Below, one piece after another: positions 26,743 through 34,799 of a DNA stretch of 64,000 bases; position 1 is the first letter of the stretch; the number at the start of each line of letters is the position of its first letter. The notes under the pieces were generated by a model. The model was not told where the DNA came from. It did not search any database and saw only the letters and a list, made by a program, of their open reading frames with translations. The stretch is from the NCBI RefSeq assembly GCF_002093745.1, contig NZ_MTSB01000010.1:124001-188000 (forward strand). Reading direction: 5' to 3'. The translations under genes were made by a program, and so were the position numbers. This DNA is from Pseudomonas graminis (GTDB lineage: Bacteria > Pseudomonadota > Gammaproteobacteria > Pseudomonadales > Pseudomonadaceae).

Positions 26743-29434
26743 ATGAAAAGCCAAACCGATGCTGCCGGTAGATCCGCAGCCGAGGTAGTGACGCAATTGC
26801 CAGTGCCTTCGCGCCTGGGCATGCTGCGTTTCGAGCGGCTGAATGAAGCCAATTGGGCGCTGTTGTTTCTTGATCCAAACTGCGAAAAGCAGTTGGGGCT
26901 GCCCGCGGTTGACCTTTGCGCTCTGATTGGATCCCCTTATGCCAGTCTCATGGAGCCGGAAGTACGCTATCAACTGCACGATGACATCCAGCTGCAACTG
27001 GCGTCCTCTCCGAATTACCTGATTCGCTACACCCTGCACAGCCCGAAGGGGCCGCTTGGCCTGCTGGAAATCGGCGAAGGCTACCGGCAGCACAACCGGC
27101 ATCTTCTGCGCGGTTATTTTCTGATCGTCGAGGGGCTCGTTGTCGAAAACGAGTCAGCCGCAGACTCCGATCTCGAAACCCGCAACCTCAGGCTGCAGAT
27201 TGCGCTGGAGCTCAACCAGCGCGCCCAGCGTGACCAGTTTCCACCTGGAGCGCGTGCGCGCCCAGCAAGACCTGATCCTGCGCCTGACACGCCACCGTTA
27301 CACCACCGCCAACACCCTGCTGGAAGCGGCGGAACTGATCACCCGAAGCGCCTGTGACATCTACGATGTCGATCACGCCAGCATCTGGAACCTCAACGAC
27401 AAGCGTCTGGAGCCGATCACCGATTATCACCGGGAAAGCGGCCATTATCAGACCCTGTCGCCGATCGACATCAGCCCTTATCCGACTTATCTGCAGGCCC
27501 TGAACACCAGTCGCGCCATCGATGCCAGCAATATCCAGAAAGACCCGCGCACCCGTGAAATGGCAGAAGGCCTGAGGCCGGGTGAAACACGGGCCGTTCT
27601 GGATGCCAGTATTCGTATCGACGGCCAGGTCGTCGGCGTGCTCTGTCTTGAACAGTCCGGCGCGACACGCGACTGGCAGTCCGACGAGATTGCCTTCGCC
27701 GGCGAGCTGGCGGACCAGTTCGCTCAGGTCATCAACAATCACAACCGGCGTGCCGCCACCATTGCGTTGCACCTGTTCCAGCGCGCCGTCGAACAAAGCG
27801 CCAATGCCTTTCTGCTGGTCAACTGCAACGGCGTGGTGGAGTACGTCAACCCGAGCTTCACGGCGATCACCCAGTACAGCTCCGATGAAGTCTCCGGGCG
27901 CAAGCTCTCGGAGCTGCCGGCCCTGGAAAACCTCAACCAGTTGCTGCTGGAAGCCAACTCCAGCCTGACCAACAGCAACAGTTGGCAGGGCGAGTTCAAA
28001 AGCCGACGCAAGAACCTCGAACCCTACTGGGGCCAATTGTCGATTTCCAAGGTGTATGGCGACAATCGCGAGCTAACGCATTACATCGGCATTTACGAGG
28101 ACATCACCCAGAGCAAGCTGGCCCAGCAGCGCATCGAGCGCCTGGCCTACACCGATAACCTGACCAATCTGGGCAACCGTCCGGCGTTCATCCGCAATCT
28201 GGACGAGCGCTTTGCCCGTGACACTGATACACCGATGAGCCTGTTGCTGGTCGACATCGACAATTTCAAGCGCATCAACGACAGCCTCGGCCATCAGACT
28301 GGCGACAAATTGCTGATCAGCCTGGCGCGTCGCCTGCGCAACACGCTCAGCCCGTCGGACGTCCTGGCGCGCTTCGCCAGTAATGAATTCGCGGTGCTGC
28401 TGGACAACACCGGGCAGGAAGCCGGGCAGGCCATTGCCAGCCAGGTTCTTGCCACGCTGGACAAACCGATGTTCGTCGACAACCAGTTGATCAGCGTGAC
28501 CGGTTCGGTCGGCCTGGCCTGCGCGCCATTGCATGGCCGTGATCCACAGACCCTTATGAAGAATGCCGGCCTGGCCCTGCACAAGGCCAAAGCCAATGGC
28601 AAGCATCAGGTTCAGGTGTTCACTGAAGCGTTGAACGCCGAGGCCAGCTACAAGCTGTTCGTCGAGAACAACCTGCGCCGCGCGCTGACCCAGAACGAGC
28701 TGGAAGTCTTCTATCAACCCAAGCTGTGCCTGCTGACTGGCCGCCTGTTGGGCATGGAGGCGTTGCTGCGCTGGAATCACCCTGAAAAAGGCATGATTCG
28801 CCCAGACCAGTTCATCAGCGTGGCAGAAGAAACCGGCCTGATCATTCCCATCGGCAAATGGGTTGCCCGCCAGTCCTGCCGCATGAGCAAAGACCTCACC
28901 GCAGCGGGCTTCGGTCATCTTCAGGTGGCGATCAACGTGTCGCCCAAGCAGTTTTCCGATCCCGAGCTGGTGTCATCGATTGCCTCTATTCTCAAAGAGG
29001 AAGAACTTGACCCTTCGTTGCTGGAGCTGGAACTGACCGAGGGCCTGTTGCTGGAAGCCACTGAAGACACTCGCCAGCAACTCGACTCGCTGAAGAAACT
29101 CGGCCTGTCACTGGCCATGGATGACTTTGGCACCGGTTATTCTTCGTTCAGCTACCTGAAAAAATTCCCCATCGATGTGATCAAGATCGATCGCAGCTTC
29201 ATTCGCGATATTCCGGATGATGAAGACGACATGGAGATCACCTCCGCGGTCATCGCCATGGCTCACAACCTCAAGCTCAAAGTGGTCGCCGAAGGCATTG
29301 AAACTGCCGCCCAACTGGCGTTTCTGCGCCGTCATCGGTGTGACGTAGGCCAGGGTTATCTGTTCGACAGGCCTATCCCCGGCGAAGAGCTGATCGAGAA
29401 ACTGAAGCGCTACACCCGTCGCCCTCTGGCCTGA
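26743..29434 (+). pseudogene. dipA: DipA-like GAF-PAS-GGDEF-EAL c-di-GMP phosphodiesterase, frameshifted
   Basis: Joining two overlapping frames gives one protein of about 896 residues. The N-terminal part (from 26743) continues in frame to RDQF, then should read HLERVRAQQDL; one extra T in the TTT run at 27238-27240 shifts it and translation stops at 27357. Downstream are a GAF domain (about residues 190-340), a PAS domain (350-460), a GGDEF domain with the motif changed to ASNEF, and a full EAL domain (GMEALLRWNH, INVSPKQF, ELTEGLL, AMDDFGTGYSS, VIKIDRSF, AEGIET). The layout and the adjacent msrA match P. aeruginosa DipA, a dispersal phosphodiesterase. The frameshift may be real or a homopolymer read error. 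Confidence 0.85.
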
Positions 29435-29581
29435 CCACCTTCCCTGCACCCTGCTCTCTCGGGCACACTGTGGGTCTGTTATTACACGGCAGCCCTTGTT
29501 TCTGCCTGTAACGGGACCTATCTCTTTGTATCAACCCGTCCTGTTACCTGCTGCCCGTCTCACAACGAGAGGATATGGTTC

Positions 29582-30229
29582 ATGACTCTGCGCTCGGAAA
29601 TTCTTGTGAACAAAAACGTACTGCCTACCGCCGAACAAGCCATCCCGGGTCGTGAAACACCTATGGCGCTTCCGGAAACTCACTTCGTCAACGGCAATCC
29701 GTTGCTGGGGCCATTCTCGAGCAACGTGGAATTCGCCATCTTCGGCATGGGCTGCTTCTGGGGCGCAGAACGTCGCCTGTGGCAACAGGAAGGTGTTGTC
29801 AGCACCGTGGCGGGTTACGCCGGCGGGTTCACACCGAACCCGACCTACGAAGAAGTCTGCTCCGGCCTGACCGGCCACACCGAAGTGGTGCTGGTCGTCT
29901 ACGAGCCTGAAAAGATCAGCTACGAATCGCTGCTCAAAGTGTTCTGGGAAGCACATAACCCGACTCAGGGCATGCGTCAGGGCAACGACATCGGCACTCA
30001 GTACCGCTCGGTCATCTACTGCACGACGCCTGAACAGCTCGCCACCGCCAAAGCCAGCGCTGACGTGTTCCAGGCCGAACTGAACAAAGCCGGCCTGGGC
30101 GGGATTACCACCGAAATCGAAGAAGCCCCGACGGTCTATTTCGCCGAGGCGTATCACCAGCAATACCTGGCCAAGAACCCGCAGGGCTACTGCGGCCTGG
30201 GCGGCACCGGGGTTTGCCTGCCGGCTTGA
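29582..30229 (+). CDS. msrA: Peptide methionine sulfoxide reductase A
   Basis: MsrA reduces methionine-S-sulfoxide in proteins. The 215-residue product has the active-site [10 protein letters not shown] with the nucleophile Cys, [19 protein letters not shown], and a C-terminal pair of cysteines for recycling in CGLGGTGVC. The ATG at 29582 follows GAGGA. Its final 31 codons plus the 3' flank are duplicated immediately downstream. dipA precedes it and rlmJ converges on it, as in P. aeruginosa. Confidence 0.97.
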   Translation: MTLRSEILVNKNVLPTAEQAIPGRETPMALPETHFVNGNPLLGPFSSNVEFAIFGMGCFWGAERRLWQQEGVVSTVAGYAGGFTPNPTYEEVCSGLTGHTEVVLVVYEPEKISYESLLKVFWEAHNPTQGMRQGNDIGTQYRSVIYCTTPEQLATAKASADVFQAELNKAGLGGITTEIEEAPTVYFAEAYHQQYLAKNPQGYCGLGGTGVCLPA

Positions 30230-30622
30230 GCTGGCTGACTGGCAGGAAAAGGCAACTATGCCTTGTTAGCAGGATAAGTGGGAGCGAGCTTGCTCGCGAA
30301 GGCAATGGTTCAAACGCCCTGTTTTCGGGGACTGCACTGGCCCTTTCGCGAGCAAGCTCGCTCCCACAAAAGCTCATTCTACTTCGCCGAAACCTACCAT
30401 CAGCAATACCTGGCCAAAAACCCGCAGGGCTACTGCGGCCTGGGCGGCACTGGGGTATGTCTGCCGGCTTGAGCTGGCTGACTGGCAGGAAAAGGCAACT
30501 ATGCCTTGTTAGCAGGATAAGTGGGAGCGAGCTTGCTCGCGAAGGCAATGGTTCAAACGCCCTGTTTTCGGGGACTGCACTGGCCCTTTCGCGAGCAAGC
30601 TCGCTCCCACAAAAGCTCATTC
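30137..30622 (+). repeat. 243-bp tandem duplication of the msrA 3' end and REP pair
   Basis: Copy 1 (30137-30379) holds the last 31 codons of msrA, 45 bp of spacer and an inverted REP pair (30278-30367). Copy 2 (30380-30622) repeats this at an exact offset of 243 bp. The portion after the stop codon is identical in both copies, whereas the coding portion differs at about ten positions, nearly all synonymous. The REP arms read GGGAGCGAGCTTGCTCGCGA and its complement. Confidence 0.92.
30380..30472 (+). pseudogene. msrA C-terminal fragment (second copy)
   Basis: These bases encode the last 30 residues of an MsrA ([13 protein letters not shown] then [17 protein letters not shown]) with a stop, but there is no start or catalytic domain. 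It is the coding part of the second copy of the 243-bp duplication and differs from the intact gene by one amino acid (T for A) and by several synonymous third-position changes. Confidence 0.9.
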
Positions 30623-30690
30623 ATTGCTGCGCCTGGGAATACAGAACCTCTCGCACCCTTCGGGCTTCAGAGTGGTCACGGCTGGCTCAA

Positions 30691-31527
30691 TTACTCGGCG
30701 ATCAACCAGTCCATCTTCCAGCCGCCTTGGGTCTGGCCCAGCTTGTCGGCCAGGTACGGCATAAATTCGCGTAGTTCTTCTTCAAGCCCCCACGGCGGAT
30801 TGGCGATAGCCAGGCCGGAGCCGTTCAGGCTCGCTGGCTTGTCCAGCGGATGGACATACAGCTCGACGCGTAGCAGCTTGGGTGCGCCGGTTTCTGCCAA
30901 GTCCTGATAGAAACGCCGCAGCAGGCGCGGGTCCTTGATCGGGTACCAGATCGCGGCCACCGTCTGGCGCATGCGCCCGATGGTTTCCTTGAGCGCTACA
31001 GCGCAGCGTTTCATTTCATCGAGTTGCTCGAACGGCGGGTCGATCAGCATGACGGCACGCTTTTCAGCGACAGGCAGCAAGGCGCGTGGCACGTGCCAGC
31101 CCTCCCCCAGATGCACCGCAACGCGGCGGTCGCCTTTCATGTTCTCCTTGAGCAGACGCCCGTCTTCAGGGTGCTTTTCGTTAAGCAACACACGCTCGCG
31201 CTCGCGAGTCAGGCGACGGGCCAGCTCAGGCGAACCGGGGTAGTAGCGCAGTTCGCCATCGGGGTTCATGTCGTGCAGCACTTGCAGGTAATCAGCCGCC
31301 AGCGCAGGCAGGTCGGGGGTGTTCCACAGACGACCGATGCCTTCCAGCCACTCGCCGGTGCGGGTGGCCTGATCGCCTTTGAGGTCGTACAGCCCGAGAC
31401 CGGCGTGGGTGTCGAGGTAGGCGAACGGCTGATCCTTGCGCGCCATCAGGGCGATCAAGCGAGTCAGGGTCAGGTGTTTGAACACGTCGGCGTGGTTGCC
31501 GGCATGGTAGGCGTGACGGTAATTCAT
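30691..31527 (-). CDS. rlmJ: 23S rRNA (adenine2030-N6)-methyltransferase
   Basis: RlmJ makes m6A2030 in 23S rRNA. The 278-residue product begins MNYRHAYHAGNHADVFKHL, the RlmJ signature, and has the SAM-binding DTHAGLGLYDL and the catalytic DPPFEQ. The frame stays open to 31734, but only the start at 31527 (after AGGAG) gives the family N terminus; the extension runs into a structured RNA element. It converges on msrA across the REP duplication. Confidence 0.95.
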   Translation of the reverse strand: MNYRHAYHAGNHADVFKHLTLTRLIALMARKDQPFAYLDTHAGLGLYDLKGDQATRTGEWLEGIGRLWNTPDLPALAADYLQVLHDMNPDGELRYYPGSPELARRLTRERERVLLNEKHPEDGRLLKENMKGDRRVAVHLGEGWHVPRALLPVAEKRAVMLIDPPFEQLDEMKRCAVALKETIGRMRQTVAAIWYPIKDPRLLRRFYQDLAETGAPKLLRVELYVHPLDKPASLNGSGLAIANPPWGLEEELREFMPYLADKLGQTQGGWKMDWLIAE

Positions 31528-31681
31528 GGCAGCTCCTGGCAGGCTGCGCAGTTTAGCAAACCTGAGCAATGAACAAGAATTTGTAACGAATTTGCGGGAC
31601 TCGTCTGTATCGCTTGAAGGAAATTTCCGAGAAACTCCCACGCCCTTGTGCCTGTCCGTTTCGATCTCTACTCTGCGCCCG

Positions 31682-31868
31682 TCGCTGCATATCCAGCGAT
31701 GAGGATTAGTAGCCCTCGATGTGATTAGGCGCAATGCGCCACCTTATGCAAGGCGCTTTTATACGGCCTGCATCTTTATGGTGGCCGTGCGTGGGGCGTC
31801 TTCGGATGCACCGGTTCCTAATCACCGGGCTACTACCTGCGTGCGGCCGCCACCTTCGATTAGTAGCC
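31682..31868 (+). ncRNA. C4-like antisense RNA leader
   Basis: This 5' leader of the DUF3077 gene is highly structured. A small hairpin (TCGCTG/CAGCGA, 31682-31699) is followed by a closing stem TAGTAGCCC (31707-31715) with GGGCTACTA (31827-31835), continued by TGATTAGG (31722-31729) with CCTAATCA (31817-31824). Inside are GGCGC-AAT-GCGCC (31728-31740), ACGGCC/GGCCGT (31763-31788) and GCGTC-UUCG-GATGC (31796-31809). The same two 3' segments can pair with TAGTAGCC (31861-31868) and with GATTAGG (31892-31898), which overlaps the downstream Shine-Dalgarno. This two-site geometry is that of the phage P1/P7 C4 antisense RNA; the Rfam match itself was not tested. Confidence 0.7.
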
Positions 31869-31906
31869 GAAGTGACGACCTACTGATTATCGATTAGGAG
31901 TCTCAC

Positions 31907-32137
31907 ATGCTGAAAATCGTACCCGATCCACCCCTCTTCACGGCCAACCCGGACATCAACCATGAAGACGCACTCATGCACGCCAGTGACCTGCTGCGTT
32001 GCGCCATCACCAGCGCCGCGGAGTTCAGCGACAGCATGACAGGCACGCAGCGGGACATGACACTGTCGATCATGCACCTGACCGAGATGGCAAAGGTGAT
32101 GGTCGACAGGACCATCGATAACCTTCAATCCAGCTGA
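31907..32137 (+). CDS. DUF3077/DUF6124-type small protein
   Basis: This 76-residue protein begins MLKIVPDPPLFTANPD and resembles small Pseudomonas proteins of the DUF3077/DUF6124 type, present in several copies per genome and of unknown function. After the proline-rich N terminus it is predicted to be helical (HASDLLRCAITSAAEFSD and MTLSIMHLTEMAKVMVD). The ribosome-binding site TAGGAG (31895-31900) lies 7 bases before the ATG and is inside the sequence that the upstream C4-like RNA can mask, so translation is probably controlled by it. Confidence 0.8.
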   Translation: MLKIVPDPPLFTANPDINHEDALMHASDLLRCAITSAAEFSDSMTGTQRDMTLSIMHLTEMAKVMVDRTIDNLQSS

Positions 32138-32259
32138 CCTCGCCGTGAACTGAAAACGACGCACCTGTAGTCAATTCTGCCATCCGCCCCTTTCAGGGGT
32201 TGCCCGTGGCCGGCTGTCCTACCAGAATCGGAAAAAGCCCGATCAAAGGAACAGACGCC

Positions 32260-32526
32260 ATGATGCACGCAGACCTGATTGACCAGGAAGACCTGCTCGG
32301 CCAGCTCAGAGCACTGGGATTCGAAACACCGAGCGGCGCAACGGCTGAACAAGCCTGCGCACACGCCGTCTGCGGCCTCAACGCCGAACGCGCGACAGCC
32401 CTGCGACGCCTGATCGAGCAACTCCTGACCGGCAGCGCCACTCTACTCCCCGCCGTGCGCCAGGCCATCGACCAGCAACTGCTGCCCGCGCTGGCGGTTT
32501 ACAGGCAGACTCAGAATGGGTCATGA
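32260..32526 (+). CDS. Small helical protein of unknown function
   Basis: This 88-residue protein is not recognised. It starts MMHADLIDQEDLLGQL, 9 bases after AAAGGA, and is rich in Ala, Leu and Gln with heptad-like helices (LRRLIEQLLTG, VRQAIDQQLLPALAVY) and two cysteines. Codon use is like the neighbours. It follows the DUF3077-type gene by 122 bp on the same strand and may belong to the same accessory patch. A GCCTGC-type repeat remnant follows. Confidence 0.6.
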   Translation: MMHADLIDQEDLLGQLRALGFETPSGATAEQACAHAVCGLNAERATALRRLIEQLLTGSATLLPAVRQAIDQQLLPALAVYRQTQNGS

Positions 32527-32529
32527 GGT

Positions 32530-32700
32530 CGCAGCCAACTGCTGACTATGCGTCGCGGCGCATAAGGTGACGCAAAGCGCCAACCAAGGCATTACTGCGC
32601 TGGAGCGTGAGGAGCGATGATATCAACTGTCGTGTGGTGTTCCGCGTCCGATCCTGAACGTGCAGCGCGGTGCAATCTTGCGACTGGAGCGAGAGCGAAA
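32530..32700. repeat. Degenerate intergenic repeat remnant
   Basis: The 252-bp gap between two small genes contains degraded pieces of the family seen at 11.8 and 58.3 kb, such as CTGGAGCGTGAGGAGCGATGA, CAACTGTCGTG and TTCCGCGTCCGATCCTGAACGTGCAG-type blocks. No gene is visible in it. Confidence 0.5.
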
Positions 32701-32778
32701 CGGGTTTGATGCCAACACGGAGGGTCGGTTCGAGATTTCAAGCATCGACAGCCCAGCTGCATTGGCTGCCGATGAAGG

Positions 32779-32955
32779 CTACAGGCGGGTAATGACTTGA
32801 ACTGCAATCAATGTGGCGAGCGCAGCAAGGGCTCCAATAGCAAATGGCAAAAGCCCTATACGAGAGGCAAATGATTCTTTGGCACTCATGCGTGCATCCA
32901 GGTCGGCTATTTCACGACTGACGGATGAACTCACCTTGGGCGTTAAAGTATCCAT
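32779..32955 (-). CDS. Tiny membrane protein (unknown)
   Basis: This 58-residue protein has a polar N-terminal half (SREIADLDARMSAKESFASR) and one C-terminal membrane helix (about residues 33-56, LPFAIGALAALATLIAVQVI). The ATG at 32955 follows ACAGGACG, the same leader as the next gene upstream on this strand. The longer frame to 33027 lacks a ribosome-binding site. It is not recognised; size and topology recall small phage or stress membrane proteins, without more support. Confidence 0.5.
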   Translation of the reverse strand: MDTLTPKVSSSVSREIADLDARMSAKESFASRIGLLPFAIGALAALATLIAVQVITRL

Positions 32956-33064
32956 GATTCGTCCTGTAGAAATATGGCACAGGCTATAGCGAGCCTCGTG
33001 AGAGCAATTTGAACCTTTCACCCGCAAATTTCAAGGATGGCATAGGTCCTTCGAACCCCGTCGA

Positions 33065-33259
33065 TCAGTTCGGTGCGAGCAACTTGAGAATTGCGCTGCC
33101 TGCGGTTATGAGGCCTGCACCTACCAGAAACGGGTACCAAAACGCCTCTCGTTTCAATTTTCTGTCTTCTGACAGCAGCTTTCGTGTTTCTGCAACAAGC
33201 TTCCGACATTCCAATTGAAGCTTCTCAAGCTCCAGGTTGTGACGATCGTTTTGTAACAT
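33065..33259 (-). CDS. Tiny coiled-coil membrane protein (unknown)
   Basis: This 64-residue protein has a highly charged heptad segment (LELEKLQLECRKLVAETRKL, residues 9-28, continuing to about 38) followed by a single membrane helix (about 41-62). The ATG at 33259 follows CTACAGGACG, which is also found before the gene at 32779-32955, so the two may be distant duplicates or share control. No family was recognised. It lies between that gene and gbcB, all on the minus strand. Confidence 0.5.
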   Translation of the reverse strand: MLQNDRHNLELEKLQLECRKLVAETRKLLSEDRKLKREAFWYPFLVGAGLITAGSAILKLLAPN

Positions 33260-33389
33260 CACACGTCCTGTAGGTTGTCGGCACGGCTGCCCGCAATGCC
33301 CGAACAGATAATTATCTTTCAAGGCTAATCGTGTAAACCCTCTTTATGATACAGAACCAGACGGGTTCAAAGCGTACGAAAAAATCGCC

Positions 33390-34490
33390 TTAATACTCAA
33401 TCCGCACATCGCCCTGCGGCACGCTGCAGCAGGACAGAATGTAGCCCTCTGCAACATCCTCATCCGTAATGCCGCCGTTGTGTTCCATTTCCACTTCGCC
33501 ACTCAATTTCATGACCTTGCACGTTCCGCAGATGCCCATACCGCAGGCTTTGGGGATCATCAGGCCGAGTTTGGCGGCGGCGGCGTGGACGGTTTCGCCC
33601 GGGGCCACGCGGATGCTCTTGCCGGTGTCGGTGAACTCCACTTGATGCAGGTCGGCGATATCGACGTCCGGCGCGTCGGCAGCAATTTCGGCCTGCTCGA
33701 CCGCATCGGCGCGGGCTTCGGCGGGTGTCGCGCCAAATGATTCTTCATGGTACTGAGCCATGTTGAAGCCGTTTTCCTGCAACAGACGCTTGACCGCTGT
33801 CATGTAAGGCGTCGGCCCGCAACAGAAGACTTCGCGCTCCATGAAGTCCGGGGCCATCAGCTCGAGCATTTTCTGATTCAGGTAACCTCGATAACCCGCC
33901 CAGGGTTCGCCCAGCCCGTGTTTTTCACAGACCAGGTGCAGGCTGAAGTTGTCGATCCGCGAGGCCATATGCTCCAGCTCGCGGTGGTAGATGATGTCCT
34001 TGGGCGAGCGCGCGCTGTGGACGAACACCATATCGACGTTGGCGTTGGTGTCGTAGAACCAGCGCGCCATCGACATCACCGGCGTGATGCCCACGCCGCC
34101 ACTGAGGTAGAGGATTTTCGGGTTCGGGAAATCGATGGCGTTGAACAACCCGACCGGGCCATGCACCGCCAGCTCCTGCCCTTCGCTCAGGGTGTCATGC
34201 AGATAATTGGAGACCTTGCCGCCCGGCACACGCTTGACGGTGATCGAGAAACTGTACGGCACCGAGGGCGAACTCGAGATGGTGTATGAGCGCATGATCG
34301 GCAGACCGTCAATCTCCAGCTCCAGGGTCACAAATTGCCCGGGCTTGAAAAAGAACATGATCGGCTGGTCGGCCATGAAGCAAAAGGTGCGAACGTCCCA
34401 GGTTTCCTGAATGACTTTGACGACTCGTACCAGATGGCGCCCGTTAGCCCATGTCTGGGTCGTGACCGGGCTCAGGAAACTTTGGGACAT
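33390..34490 (-). CDS. gbcB: Glycine betaine demethylase reductase subunit
   Basis: GbcB passes electrons from NAD(P)H to the Rieske oxygenase GbcA. The 366-residue product combines a ferredoxin-NADP reductase-type FAD domain (RSYTISSSPS; about 1-110), a nucleotide-binding domain (LSGGVGITPVMSM, CCGPTPYM) and a C-terminal plant-type 2Fe-2S domain (KACGMGICGTC... with the last Cys in SCCSVPQG). It is divergent from gbcA over a 309-bp spacer, as in P. aeruginosa, where GbdR activates both genes. Confidence 0.93.
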   Translation of the reverse strand: MSQSFLSPVTTQTWANGRHLVRVVKVIQETWDVRTFCFMADQPIMFFFKPGQFVTLELEIDGLPIMRSYTISSSPSVPYSFSITVKRVPGGKVSNYLHDTLSEGQELAVHGPVGLFNAIDFPNPKILYLSGGVGITPVMSMARWFYDTNANVDMVFVHSARSPKDIIYHRELEHMASRIDNFSLHLVCEKHGLGEPWAGYRGYLNQKMLELMAPDFMEREVFCCGPTPYMTAVKRLLQENGFNMAQYHEESFGATPAEARADAVEQAEIAADAPDVDIADLHQVEFTDTGKSIRVAPGETVHAAAAKLGLMIPKACGMGICGTCKVMKLSGEVEMEHNGGITDEDVAEGYILSCCSVPQGDVRIEY

Positions 34491-34799
34491 ACTCGATCTC
34501 CACGGCCGACTGTCGGCCTCTCATGCTGCGGATTCTGCGTAACGCGCGAGACGACCATTTACCTGCCAACGACATTCACGTACTTACCGCGACCAGCCCC
34601 GAGGAACAAGGCCTGTCGCGTCGGGAACGGATTCGGCCATGTCGCCCATGGATAAGGTTCGCCGCACGCCCGGCTCCACACTCGCCGACAGGGATTATCC
34701 GCATGAACGACTGATCTACTGTCTTGCGTGCAACGCGCCCCCCAACCGTATCAGCCACATTCGCAGGCCGCCCATGACGCGGTCATGAGGGATTTAACG
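34491..34799. promoter_or_regulatory. Divergent gbcB/gbcA control region
   Basis: The 309-bp spacer separates the two starts and holds no gene. In P. aeruginosa the AraC-type activator GbdR acts between these genes. Two TGTCGC hexamers (34614-34619 and 34640-34645) are visible here 26 bp apart, but I cannot claim they are the operator. Confidence 0.4.

Noticed and set aside
27140..27240. Independent start for the GAF-PAS-GGDEF-EAL part of dipA
   Set aside because: Codons from 27140 to 27240 in that frame are an out-of-frame reading of the conserved N-terminal part, so a frameshift explains it better than a separate gene.
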